Shown here: positions 9,534-15,898 of the stretch, piece by piece
Layout: each line of letters opens with the position of its first letter
How positions within the stretch are numbered: the stretch's first letter is position 1
Assembly (NCBI GenBank): GCA_902531455.1
Contig: CACAEM010000009.1
Coordinates: forward strand, 1-15,898
Length of the DNA: 15,898 nucleotides
From: an uncultured Pelagibacteraceae bacterium
Lineage (GTDB): Bacteria; Pseudomonadota; Alphaproteobacteria; Pelagibacterales; Pelagibacteraceae
Direction of reading: 5' to 3'
Translations under genes and position numbers: made by a program
Notes under the pieces: model-generated
The model's database searches: none
What the model was told of the DNA's origin: nothing
What the model saw: only the letters and a program-made list of their open reading frames with translations

Positions 9534-10240
9534 TGAGTGAAATTGGGTTAATTGGAAAAAAAATAGGAATGTCTAGAGAATTCTTTAAAACAGGTCAATC
9601 AGTACCTGTAACCGTAATAAAAATAGAAAAAGGAAGAATTGTACAAATAATTAATGCGGAAAAGAGGGGATATAACGCAATACAATTAGGCTTTGGAAAA
9701 ATTAAAAACTCAAAACTATCAAAATCAATGAAAGGGTATTTTGCCAAAAAGAATACAGAGGCAAAAAAAATATTAAAAGAATTTAGAGTAAAAGATATTA
9801 ACGAATACAAAGAAGGCAATGAATTTGGTATTGAAATTTTTAATGACACTAAATTTGTAGATATTAAGGCAAAAACAATTGGAAAAGGGTTTGCAGGAGC
9901 TATGAAAAGACATAATTTTGGGGGGTTAAGAGCATCTCATGGTGTTTCAGTTTCACATAGAGCTCATGGATCAACAGGTCAAAATCAAGACCCTGGAAAA
10001 GTTTTTAAAGGAAAAAAAATGGCAGGACATATGGGAAATAAATTAAGATCAATGCAAAATTTAGAAATTATAAAAACAGATTTAGAAAATGAAATCTTAT
10101 ATATAAAAGGTTCTATTCCGGGAGCTAGAAATTCTGAAATATTACTTAAAAAAGCTATAAAAAATACAAATAAATTAACAATTAAAGAAAAAATAGAAAA
10201 CTTTGAAAAAACAAAGAAAGCAAAAGATAAAAAAAAATAA
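9533..10240 (+). CDS. rplC: 50S ribosomal protein L3
   Basis: L3 is an early-assembly large-subunit protein that reaches toward the peptidyl transferase centre. The product has 235 residues against about 209 in E. coli; the extra length is mostly a lysine-rich C-terminal tail ending [10 protein letters not shown]. The diagnostic block runs through [33 protein letters not shown] and [13 protein letters not shown], with Q150 at the position methylated by PrmB in E. coli. The start overlaps the rpsJ stop by one base (TAATG). GGAG at 9518-9521 is 11 bases upstream. The last codons include a run of nine A residues (10229-10237) directly before the stop. Confidence 0.99.
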   Translation: MSEIGLIGKKIGMSREFFKTGQSVPVTVIKIEKGRIVQIINAEKRGYNAIQLGFGKIKNSKLSKSMKGYFAKKNTEAKKILKEFRVKDINEYKEGNEFGIEIFNDTKFVDIKAKTIGKGFAGAMKRHNFGGLRASHGVSVSHRAHGSTGQNQDPGKVFKGKKMAGHMGNKLRSMQNLEIIKTDLENEILYIKGSIPGARNSEILLKKAIKNTNKLTIKEKIENFEKTKKAKDKKK

Positions 10241-10243
10241 ATT

Positions 10244-10867
10244 ATGAAAATAGATAAGATTAATATTGATGGTAAGAAAAATTCAATTGAGATTTCAGAT
10301 AAAATTGTAGCATCAAAAATAAATGAAAAAGTTATTAGTTTAGTTTTGTATAAGAATAATGCTAACTACAAAGGTAGAAAAGCTAAAACTAAACAAAAAA
10401 ATGAAATTATAGGCTCTACATCAAAAATATATGCACAAAAAGGAACAGGTAACGCTAGGCACGCAAGTAAAAAAGCTCCAATTTTTGTTGGTGGTGGTGT
10501 AGCTCATGGGCCAAAGGGTGAAAGTAATTATAAAAAGAGAAAACTTAACAAGAGTGAAAAAAAAATAAGCATAACTTCATTAATAACAAAAAAAACTAAG
10601 TCTAATGATTTAATAATTTTCGATGATTTCGAGAATAAAATCTTAAAAACTAAACAAATGAGCAGTATACTTAATAAATTTGAGGCAAAAAATTCGATTA
10701 TAATTGCAGATTCCAAATCCAAAGAAAATATTTTTAAATCTGTTCAAAATATACCCAATGTTAAAATAACAGACTTAAATCATTTCAGTGCTTATGATCT
10801 TGCAAAATATAATAAAATTATTTTTACGGAAACATCAATTAAAGAACTAGAAAAAAAATATATATAA
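10244..10867 (+). CDS. rplD: 50S ribosomal protein L4
   Basis: L4 binds 23S rRNA near the exit tunnel and, in gammaproteobacteria, represses the S10 operon through its leader. The product is 207 residues. The extended tunnel loop is recognisable as AQKGTGNARHASKKAPIFVGGGVAHGP, but it is more lysine-rich and diverged than in E. coli: KIYAQKGTGNAR stands where KPWRQKGTGRAR is usual. K66 matches the E. coli lysine (K63) linked to macrolide resistance. The rest is poorly conserved but has the expected length, and position between rplC and rplW supports the call. No Shine-Dalgarno sequence is visible before the ATG, which lies 3 bases after the rplC stop. Confidence 0.96.
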   Translation: MKIDKINIDGKKNSIEISDKIVASKINEKVISLVLYKNNANYKGRKAKTKQKNEIIGSTSKIYAQKGTGNARHASKKAPIFVGGGVAHGPKGESNYKKRKLNKSEKKISITSLITKKTKSNDLIIFDDFENKILKTKQMSSILNKFEAKNSIIIADSKSKENIFKSVQNIPNVKITDLNHFSAYDLAKYNKIIFTETSIKELEKKYI

Positions 10868-11160
10868 TGGAAAAACTTAATTTATACGATAAAATTTTAT
10901 CACCAATTGTAACTGAAAAATCTACTAATCTGTCAGAACAAAATAAAATAACTTTTAAAGTTCATAAAGGTGCAAATAAAAAAAATTTAAAAGAAAATAT
11001 TGAAAAGATTTTTAAAGTTAACGTAACAAAAGTTAATATAGTAAATAAAAAGACAAGATTAAAAATAACAAGAGGAAAAAAAGTTAAAGTTAAGGGATTT
11101 AAAAAGGCAATAATTACATTAAAAAAAGGTCAAAACATAGATCTGACAACGGGTATATAA
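10867..11160 (+). CDS. rplW: 50S ribosomal protein L23
   Basis: L23 lies at the tunnel exit and is the docking site for trigger factor and signal recognition particle. The product has 97 residues. The N-terminal segment LYDKILSPIVTEKST is the L23 hallmark, followed by FKVHKGANKKNLKENIEKIFKV and the basic loop KKTRLKITRGKKVKVKGFKKAI. The start overlaps the rplD stop by one base (TAATG) and no Shine-Dalgarno sequence is present, so translation probably depends on termination-reinitiation from rplD. Confidence 0.98.
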   Translation: MEKLNLYDKILSPIVTEKSTNLSEQNKITFKVHKGANKKNLKENIEKIFKVNVTKVNIVNKKTRLKITRGKKVKVKGFKKAIITLKKGQNIDLTTGI

Positions 11161-11164
11161 AATT

Positions 11165-11998
11165 ATGGCACTAAAAACATTTAAACCATACACCAAATCA
11201 TCCAGAGGAACTATCCTGGTTAGTAGAGAGGGATTGTGGAAGGGCAAACCTTTTAAATCTCTAACATCACCTAACTACGCTTCTAAAGGTAGAAATAATT
11301 ATGGAAGAATAACATCTAGAAATCATGGTGGTGGACATAAACACAAGTATAGAATTATTGATTTTCATAGAAAGAAAATTGATATGACAGCAGAGGTTGA
11401 AAGAATTGAATATGACCCAAATAGATCATGCCATATTATGTTAGTTAAGTTTGAAGATGGAAAAAGATTTTATTACTTAGCACCAAAAGGAATAAAAATA
11501 GGTGAAAAAATTCAGAATGGGCAAAATTCTGAAATTAAAGTTGGAAATAGTCTTCCTTTAAAAGATATTCCAGTTGGAATAGACATACACAATGTTGAAA
11601 TAAATCCTGGAGGGGGTGGTAAAATTGCTAGATCGGCTGGAACATCAGTTTCAATATCTGGTATAGATGGCAATTACTCAATTATTAAAATGACATCTGG
11701 TGAAGTTAGAAAAATAAATTCGAATTCAATGGCATCAATTGGTGTTCTGTCAAATCCGGATCAAAAAAATACCAAAATTGGTAAAGCAGGAAGATCAAGA
11801 TGGTTGGGCAGAAGACCACATACAAGAGGAGTGGTTAAAAACCCAGTTGACCACCCACACGGAGGTGGAGAAGGTAAATCAGCTGGTGGTAGACATCCAG
11901 TTTCACCCACAGGACAGTCAGCAAAAGGATTAAAAACAAGAGATAATAAAAGAACTGACAAATTTATAATAAGAAGAAGAAAGAAAAAAAGAAAGTAA
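11165..11998 (+). CDS. rplB: 50S ribosomal protein L2
   Basis: L2 is a primary 23S rRNA binder needed for subunit association and peptidyl transferase assembly. The product has 277 residues, the usual length. The N terminus MALKTFKPYTKSSRGT, the RNA-binding GGGHKHKYRIIDFHRKK, and VDHPHGGGEGKSAGG with H230 (equivalent to the conserved E. coli H229) are all clear, and the C terminus is the usual basic tail. It begins 4 bases after rplW. A clear Shine-Dalgarno sequence is not visible, only a GGG about ten bases upstream. Confidence 0.99.
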   Translation: MALKTFKPYTKSSRGTILVSREGLWKGKPFKSLTSPNYASKGRNNYGRITSRNHGGGHKHKYRIIDFHRKKIDMTAEVERIEYDPNRSCHIMLVKFEDGKRFYYLAPKGIKIGEKIQNGQNSEIKVGNSLPLKDIPVGIDIHNVEINPGGGGKIARSAGTSVSISGIDGNYSIIKMTSGEVRKINSNSMASIGVLSNPDQKNTKIGKAGRSRWLGRRPHTRGVVKNPVDHPHGGGEGKSAGGRHPVSPTGQSAKGLKTRDNKRTDKFIIRRRKKKRK

Positions 11999-12001
11999 GT
12001 T

Positions 12002-12298
12002 ATGGCTAGATCTGTTTGGAAAGGACCATTTGTTGAGGAAAGTTTGATAAGAAAAGTGGAAAAAATTAAGAATGAAACTGTAAAAAAACCAATTAAAACT
12101 TGGTCAAGAAAATCTACTATAATTCCAGATTTTGTTGGAATTAGTTTTTTAATTTATAATGGGAAAAAATTTATTCCAATTACTATTTCAGAGGATATGG
12201 TTGGTCATAAGCTTGGTGAATTTGCACCTACGAGACAATTTTTTGGTCACACACCAGCAGATAAAAAAGCAAAAGTTGAAGGTGGAGCTAAAAAATAA
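12002..12298 (+). CDS. rpsS: 30S ribosomal protein S19
   Basis: S19 forms a complex with S13 in the 30S head and contacts the A-site finger of the large subunit. The product has 98 residues, slightly longer than the 92 of E. coli because of a C-terminal basic tail. [33 protein letters not shown] and the block [21 protein letters not shown] are diagnostic. It begins 3 bases after the rplB stop with a weak upstream purine stretch. Confidence 0.99.
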   Translation: MARSVWKGPFVEESLIRKVEKIKNETVKKPIKTWSRKSTIIPDFVGISFLIYNGKKFIPITISEDMVGHKLGEFAPTRQFFGHTPADKKAKVEGGAKK

Positions 12299-12693
12299 TG
12301 TCTAAATTGAAAAAAATAGTAGATTCAAAGATTGTAAAATCAGTTAATAAGAATGTGAGATCTAGCACAAAAAAACTTAATCCTATTTTAAAATCTGTAG
12401 TTGGAAAAAGGGTTGATGAAGCAATAAAAAATTTATCTTTTTCTGAAAAAAGAATTTCTAAAGAAATTAAAAAAACAATTTCTTCAGCTGTAGCTAACGC
12501 AGAAAACAATTATCAATATGATATTGATAAATTAATTATAAAAGAAGCATATAGTGGAAAACAAGTTGTTATGAAAAGATTTAGAGCAAGAGCTAAAGGT
12601 AGAGCAGCTGAAATAATGAAACATTACTCAAATATTACAATAATACTTACAGAAAAAGAAAAACAAACGGAGAGCTATGGGTCAAAAAGTTAA
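12298..12693 (+). CDS. rplV: 50S ribosomal protein L22
   Basis: L22 lines the exit tunnel with a long beta hairpin. The product has 131 residues against 110 in E. coli, with about 20 extra residues mostly at the lysine-rich N terminus; no other in-frame ATG is available that would give a shorter full-length protein. The conserved core is [33 protein letters not shown] and the hairpin [26 protein letters not shown] strong GGTGGAG (12281-12287) lies 10 bases before the ATG, which overlaps the rpsS stop by one base. The last 17 bases overlap the start of rpsC in another frame. Confidence 0.97.
   Translation: MSKLKKIVDSKIVKSVNKNVRSSTKKLNPILKSVVGKRVDEAIKNLSFSEKRISKEIKKTISSAVANAENNYQYDIDKLIIKEAYSGKQVVMKRFRARAKGRAAEIMKHYSNITIILTEKEKQTESYGSKS
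12669..12672 (+). promoter_or_regulatory. Ribosome binding site of rpsC within rplV
   Basis: GGAG is 4 bases from the rpsC ATG at 12677 and lies in the final codons of rplV. Together with the canonical S3 N terminus it supports the start despite the 17-base overlap. Confidence 0.6.
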
Positions 12694-13336
12694 TCCAATA
12701 GGACTAAGATTGGGTATCAACAGAGGGTGGGATTCTGTTTGGTATGCAAAAAAGAAAGACTTTGGAAATAATTTAATTGAAGATTATAGAATAAGAGAAT
12801 ACATCAAAAAGAATGTCGTAAACTCTGGTGTATCAAAAGTTATGATAGAAAGAACAACAAAAAAATGTTTTGTGACTATATATACTTCAAGACCAGGTTT
12901 TGTAATAGGAAAAAAAGGATCCGATATAGAGAAGATTAAAGGAAATTTGTCAAAACTTACTTCAAACGAAGTAGTTTTAAACATAAAAGAAGTAAAAAAA
13001 CCTGAAACAAACAGCTACTTAGTAGCAGAAAATATTGCACAGCAATTAGTAAAAAGAGTTTCTTATAGAAGAGCTATGAAAAGATCTATGCAATCAGCAA
13101 TTAGACTCGGCGCAAAAGGCATAAAAGTTTCAGTAAGCGGAAGATTAGGAGGAAATGAAATCGCGAGAACAGAATGGTTGAGAGAAGGAAGCATTCCATC
13201 TCATACACTTAGAGCAGATATAGATTATGCAGAGGCAGAGGCTTTAACGACATATGGAATAATTGGTATAAAAGTGTGGATTTATAAAGGAGAGATATTT
13301 ACCAAAGAATTTAGCCAAGAAAGGAACAAAATTTAA
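12677..13336 (+). CDS. rpsC: 30S ribosomal protein S3
   Basis: S3 is at the mRNA entry channel and contributes to ribosomal helicase activity with S4 and S5. The product has 219 residues (E. coli 233). [13 protein letters not shown] is the canonical N terminus and fixes the start. A type II KH domain carries the GxxG loop GKKG at residues 78-81. The C-terminal domain shows [34 protein letters not shown] and [14 protein letters not shown], with the basic residues facing the mRNA. It overlaps rplV by 17 bases and ends 2 bases before rplP. Confidence 0.99.
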   Translation: MGQKVNPIGLRLGINRGWDSVWYAKKKDFGNNLIEDYRIREYIKKNVVNSGVSKVMIERTTKKCFVTIYTSRPGFVIGKKGSDIEKIKGNLSKLTSNEVVLNIKEVKKPETNSYLVAENIAQQLVKRVSYRRAMKRSMQSAIRLGAKGIKVSVSGRLGGNEIARTEWLREGSIPSHTLRADIDYAEAEALTTYGIIGIKVWIYKGEIFTKEFSQERNKI

Positions 13337-13338
13337 AA

Positions 13339-13746
13339 ATGCTACAACCTACAAGAACTAAATTTAGAAAAGCTCACAAAGGAAGAATCCATGGTAATGC
13401 TTCTAGATGCAATATCATGAATTATGGATCTTATGGACTAAAAGCAATACAACCAGAAAGAGTAATTTCTAGACAGATAGAGGCCGCAAGAGTAGCATTA
13501 ACAAGACACATGAAGAGACAGGGAAGAGTTTGGACACGAATGTTTCCAAATATACCAGTTTCAAAGAAACCTACAGAAGTCAGAATGGGTAAAGGAAAAG
13601 GTTCCCCTGAGTTTTGGGCTTGTAGAGTTAAACCAGGAAGAATTTTATTTGAAGTTGATGGAGTTTCAGAGGAAATTGCCAAGGAAGCTTTATATAAAGC
13701 ATCAGCTAAGCTTCCCATAAAATGTAAATTTATAAAGAGAGTATAA
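13339..13746 (+). CDS. rplP: 50S ribosomal protein L16
   Basis: L16 organises the A-site tRNA elbow region and central protuberance late in 50S assembly. The 135-residue length is normal. [39 protein letters not shown] and [19 protein letters not shown] are diagnostic. R82 is the equivalent of E. coli R81, the arginine hydroxylated by YcfD. The position between rpsC (2-base gap) and rpmC (1-base gap) is canonical. No strong Shine-Dalgarno sequence is visible; the upstream AAGGA at 13320-13324 is 14 bases from the ATG. Confidence 0.99.
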   Translation: MLQPTRTKFRKAHKGRIHGNASRCNIMNYGSYGLKAIQPERVISRQIEAARVALTRHMKRQGRVWTRMFPNIPVSKKPTEVRMGKGKGSPEFWACRVKPGRILFEVDGVSEEIAKEALYKASAKLPIKCKFIKRV

Positions 13747-13747
13747 T

Positions 13748-13936
13748 ATGAACAAAAAAGAGATAAAAAAACTAACAAAATCACAAATGGCAGAAAATAT
13801 TATAAAATTAAAAAAAGATTTATTTAATTTAAGGTTTCAAAAAGTTAATGGCCAAATTAAAAGTCCATCTAAAATTACTGAGACAAAAAAAAATATTGCT
13901 AGATTGAAAACTCTAATAGAGGTTAAAAATGCCTAA
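13748..13936 (+). CDS. rpmC: 50S ribosomal protein L29
   Basis: L29 is a small helical-hairpin protein beside L23 at the tunnel exit. The product has 62 residues, the family norm. [37 protein letters not shown] and the second helix ending [11 protein letters not shown] match the family. AGAGAG (13736-13741) is 6 bases upstream. It overlaps rpsQ by 8 bases. A run of nine A residues occurs at 13885-13893. Confidence 0.97.
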   Translation: MNKKEIKKLTKSQMAENIIKLKKDLFNLRFQKVNGQIKSPSKITETKKNIARLKTLIEVKNA

Positions 13937-14165
13937 AAAAATATTAAATGGCACTGTAGTTAGTGATAAACCAGATAAAACTATTACAGTTTTAGTTGAA
14001 AGAAAATATCAACATCCAGTGTTTAAAAAAGTAATGAAAGCAAGAAAAAAATATAATGCTCATGATAAAGAAAATAAATTTAAAATAGGAGATAAAGTTT
14101 CAATTAGAGAGAGCAGACCCTATTCAAAAAATAAAAAATTTGAAGTTATTGGAGAAACTAAATGA
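13929..14165 (+). CDS. rpsQ: 30S ribosomal protein S17
   Basis: S17 is a primary 16S rRNA-binding protein with an OB fold, important for 5' domain assembly. The product has 78 residues. It contains the signature [18 protein letters not shown], the loop [21 protein letters not shown], and [25 protein letters not shown] (13919-13922) is 6 bases upstream of the start, inside the end of rpmC. The stop overlaps the rplN start as ATGA. Confidence 0.98.
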   Translation: MPKKILNGTVVSDKPDKTITVLVERKYQHPVFKKVMKARKKYNAHDKENKFKIGDKVSIRESRPYSKNKKFEVIGETK

Positions 14166-14530
14166 TACAGGTACAAACTGAATTATTTGTAGCAGATAAT
14201 ACAGGTGCAAAAAAAATTGAATGCATAAAAGTATTAGGTGGATCAAAAAGAAGATATGCAAGTATTGGAGATACAATCGTTGTAGCTGTTAAAGAAGCTA
14301 TACCTAAGGGAAAAGTGAAAAAAGGTTCAGTTCATAAAGCTGTGGTGGTGAGAGTTAAAAAAGGAATACATAGAAATGATGGTTCTAAAGTTAGATTTGA
14401 CAATAATGCTGCTGTATTAACAGATGATAAAGGAGAACCTATTGGAACTAGAATTTTTGGGCCAGTAACCAGAGAATTAAGAAATAGAGGGCAAATGAAA
14501 ATTATCTCACTAGCTCCTGAGGTATTGTAA
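14162..14530 (+). CDS. rplN: 50S ribosomal protein L14
   Basis: L14 lies on the intersubunit face and is also the target of the silencing factor RsfS. The 122-residue length is normal. The start [19 protein letters not shown], the middle [20 protein letters not shown] and the C-terminal [20 protein letters not shown] are diagnostic. GGAG at 14151-14154 is 7 bases from the ATG. The start overlaps the rpsQ stop (ATGA). In E. coli this gene begins the spc operon with its own promoter; here the overlap with rpsQ leaves no intergenic space for one. Confidence 0.99.
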   Translation: MIQVQTELFVADNTGAKKIECIKVLGGSKRRYASIGDTIVVAVKEAIPKGKVKKGSVHKAVVVRVKKGIHRNDGSKVRFDNNAAVLTDDKGEPIGTRIFGPVTRELRNRGQMKIISLAPEVL

Positions 14531-14766
14531 TGATTAAAAAGGGTTTAAAAGTAAAAGTTTTGACAGGTAAAGATAGAAAAAAAGAAGGTGAAATTATAGA
14601 GATTGATAGAAAAAATAATAGAGCTAAAGTTAAAGGAATAAACATAGTAAAAAAACATGTAAAAACTACTAAAGAGAAAAAAGGTGGAATAGTTTCAAAA
14701 GAAAATTTTATCCATATATCTAATCTTATGTCACTAGAAAATAAAAAGGAGCAAGCTAAAAAATAA
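14530..14766 (+). CDS. rplX: 50S ribosomal protein L24, short form
   Basis: L24 is an assembly-initiating 23S rRNA binder. The product has 78 residues against about 104 in E. coli. The KOW-type N-terminal part is clear: [32 protein letters not shown] and [17 protein letters not shown]. The protein ends soon after that, so the usual C-terminal segment resembling GKADRVGFRFEDGKKVRFF is missing. I see no frameshift remnant: the stop overlaps the rplE start (TAATG). GAGG at 14519-14522 is 7 bases before the ATG, which overlaps the rplN stop by one base. Confidence 0.95.
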   Translation: MIKKGLKVKVLTGKDRKKEGEIIEIDRKNNRAKVKGINIVKKHVKTTKEKKGGIVSKENFIHISNLMSLENKKEQAKK

Positions 14767-15320
14767 TGGAACCAAGACTAAAAGAATTAATCAAAAAAGA
14801 TATAAATAAAAGCTTGAGAGAAAAATTTGGCTATAAAAACTTATATATGGGGCCAAAAATAGAAAAAATTGTTCTTAATATGGGATTAGGTTTGGATGGA
14901 AATGATACAAAAATAATCAATTCATGCTTAGAGGATTTAGCTAATATTTCAGGACAAAAGCCAGTTATAACTAAATTTAGAAAATCCATAGCTAATTTTA
15001 AAACAAGAAAAAATACAAATTCAGGATTAAAGGTTACTTTACGAAAAAATAAAATGTATGAATTTATTGATAGATTAGTAAATATAGCACTCCCAAGAAT
15101 AAAAGATTTCAGAGGATTAAGTCCAAAAGGTTTTGATAAATTTGGAAATTATACTTTTGGCATAAAGGAACAGATAATATTTCCAGAGGTAAACTTTGAT
15201 AAAGTTGATAAAATTAGAGGATTAGACATTACTATTGTAATTAGATCTATGAATGTCAAGCATAGTCACGAACTTCTTAAGAAATTAAATTTTCCAATTA
15301 ATGAAAATAGGAGCAACTAA
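14766..15320 (+). CDS. rplE: 50S ribosomal protein L5
   Basis: L5 binds 5S rRNA in the central protuberance and contacts P-site tRNA. The product has 184 residues (E. coli 179). It shows [20 protein letters not shown], the L5 signature [41 protein letters not shown] and the final [12 protein letters not shown] block with [14 protein letters not shown]. The start overlaps the rplX stop by one base. GGAG at 14748-14751 is 14 bases from the ATG, rather far. In E. coli the rplX-rplE junction is where S8 represses the spc operon, and here it is compressed to an overlap. Confidence 0.99.
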   Translation: MEPRLKELIKKDINKSLREKFGYKNLYMGPKIEKIVLNMGLGLDGNDTKIINSCLEDLANISGQKPVITKFRKSIANFKTRKNTNSGLKVTLRKNKMYEFIDRLVNIALPRIKDFRGLSPKGFDKFGNYTFGIKEQIIFPEVNFDKVDKIRGLDITIVIRSMNVKHSHELLKKLNFPINENRSN

Positions 15321-15625
15321 TGGCTAAATTAAGTGCAATTAACAAGAATAATAAAAGAATAAAATTATCTGATAAATTTTTTAAGAAAAGGAAAAATTTG
15401 AAAAAAATTATTATGGATAAGAAATTAACATTAGAGGAAAGATTTAAAGCACAACAAAAATTGTCGAAACTACCTCGAAATTCTGCAAAAACAAGAATTA
15501 GAAATAGATGCCAAATTACCGGCAGACCACATGGGGTATATAGAAAACTAAAAATATCTAGAATTGCACTTAGACAACTGGGATTACAAGGAAAAATTCC
15601 AGGTATGGTGAAATCTAGTTGGTAG
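15320..15625 (+). CDS. rpsN: 30S ribosomal protein S14, zinc-independent form
   Basis: S14 is a 30S head protein beside S3 and S10. The 101-residue length is that of the long, zinc-free form. The C-terminal half contains [15 protein letters not shown] and [17 protein letters not shown]. Only one cysteine of the zinc-ribbon positions is present (C64), so no zinc site exists. A strong AGGAG (15309-15313) lies 6 bases upstream in the end of rplE, whose stop overlaps the start by one base. Confidence 0.99.
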   Translation: MAKLSAINKNNKRIKLSDKFFKKRKNLKKIIMDKKLTLEERFKAQQKLSKLPRNSAKTRIRNRCQITGRPHGVYRKLKISRIALRQLGLQGKIPGMVKSSW

Positions 15626-15635
15626 AAAGGAATAT

Positions 15636-15898
15636 ATGAGTTTAAGTGATCCAATAGGAGATATGCTGGCAAGACTAAAAAATTCTCAAATGAGAAATCA
15701 TAAGAAAACAGAAATGCCTTCATCAAAATTTAAAGAAAGAATTGCAGAAATTTTAAAAATTGAAGGATATATAATTGACTACCAAGTTAAATCAGAAAAT
15801 AATAAAGCAAATTTACACATAACTCTTAAGTATAATTCAGGTTCTCCTGTTATTAGTTCGATTGAGAGAATTTCAAAGCCGGGTAGAAGAATTTTTTC
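15636..15898 (+). CDS. rpsH: 30S ribosomal protein S8 (partial at right edge)
   Basis: S8 is a primary 16S rRNA binder and, in E. coli, the repressor of the spc operon. About 87 of an expected ~130 residues are present and the frame is open to the end of the window. MSLSDPIGDMLARLKNSQM, followed by PSSKFKERIAEILKIEGYI and ISKPGRRIF, is typical of the family. AAAGG (15626-15630) is 5 bases from the ATG, and the 10-base gap after rpsN is the longest in the ribosomal protein run. The canonical neighbours rplF and rplR would be expected to follow outside the window. Confidence 0.97.
   Translation, partial: MSLSDPIGDMLARLKNSQMRNHKKTEMPSSKFKERIAEILKIEGYIIDYQVKSENNKANLHITLKYNSGSPVISSIERISKPGRRIF

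Noticed and set aside
11739..11933. Second + strand frame inside rplB
   Set aside because: The overlapping L2 frame is strongly conserved and this product resembles no known protein.
15298..15726. Antisense open frame of 142 codons opposite rpsN and rpsH
   Set aside because: It lies opposite well-supported genes, is rich in F, L and S as expected from the reverse complement of lysine-rich AT-biased sequence, and resembles no family I know.
1..15898. CRISPR arrays, insertion sequences, tRNA or rRNA genes, or a novel defence or mobile system
   Set aside because: The window is filled almost entirely by conserved informational genes in canonical order, with no direct-repeat arrays, transposase motifs or cloverleaf-sized gaps seen.

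Overview
This window is a densely packed core transcription and translation locus from an AT-rich bacterium. Every recognisable protein has its best fit in Alphaproteobacteria. G+C is low (around 30% judged by eye), arginine is almost always AGA, and third positions are mostly A or T. Apart from one 160-base gap, intergenic spaces are 0-10 bases. This streamlined style best matches the SAR11 clade (Pelagibacterales). A Rickettsiales-like lineage is the main alternative. The taxonomic call is inference from composition, gene order and protein character, not from a marker-gene tree.

Layout, all on the + strand: the 3' part of rpoB (1-1966) and complete rpoC (1971-6134) end the rif region. A 160-base intergenic region (6135-6294) follows; it holds a promoter-like sequence and inverted repeats. 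The str-type genes rpsL, rpsG and fusA come next (6295-9223). With no tuf gene and only one base between, the S10-type genes follow: rpsJ, rplC, rplD, rplW, rplB, rpsS, rplV, rpsC, rplP, rpmC and rpsQ (9225-14165). The spc-type genes rplN, rplX, rplE, rpsN and the start of rpsH run off the right edge (14162-15898).

Together these genes encode the two large RNA polymerase subunits, elongation factor G, and proteins of both ribosomal subunits. Many junctions are stop/start overlaps (six TAATG, one ATGA, and longer overlaps of 8 and 17 bases), which suggests translational coupling along one long transcript. Only about 200 bases of the window are non-coding, and 160 of them are the rpoC-rpsL gap. 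That gap is the only visible place for a new promoter and leader-level regulation.

I see no mobile elements, CRISPR arrays, tRNA or rRNA genes, pseudogenes or foreign-looking genes. No previously undescribed system is evident. The points most worth checking are the possible structured rpsL leader, the absence of tuf, the lack of space for E. coli-type S7 and L4 autoregulatory sites, and a C-terminally short L24.
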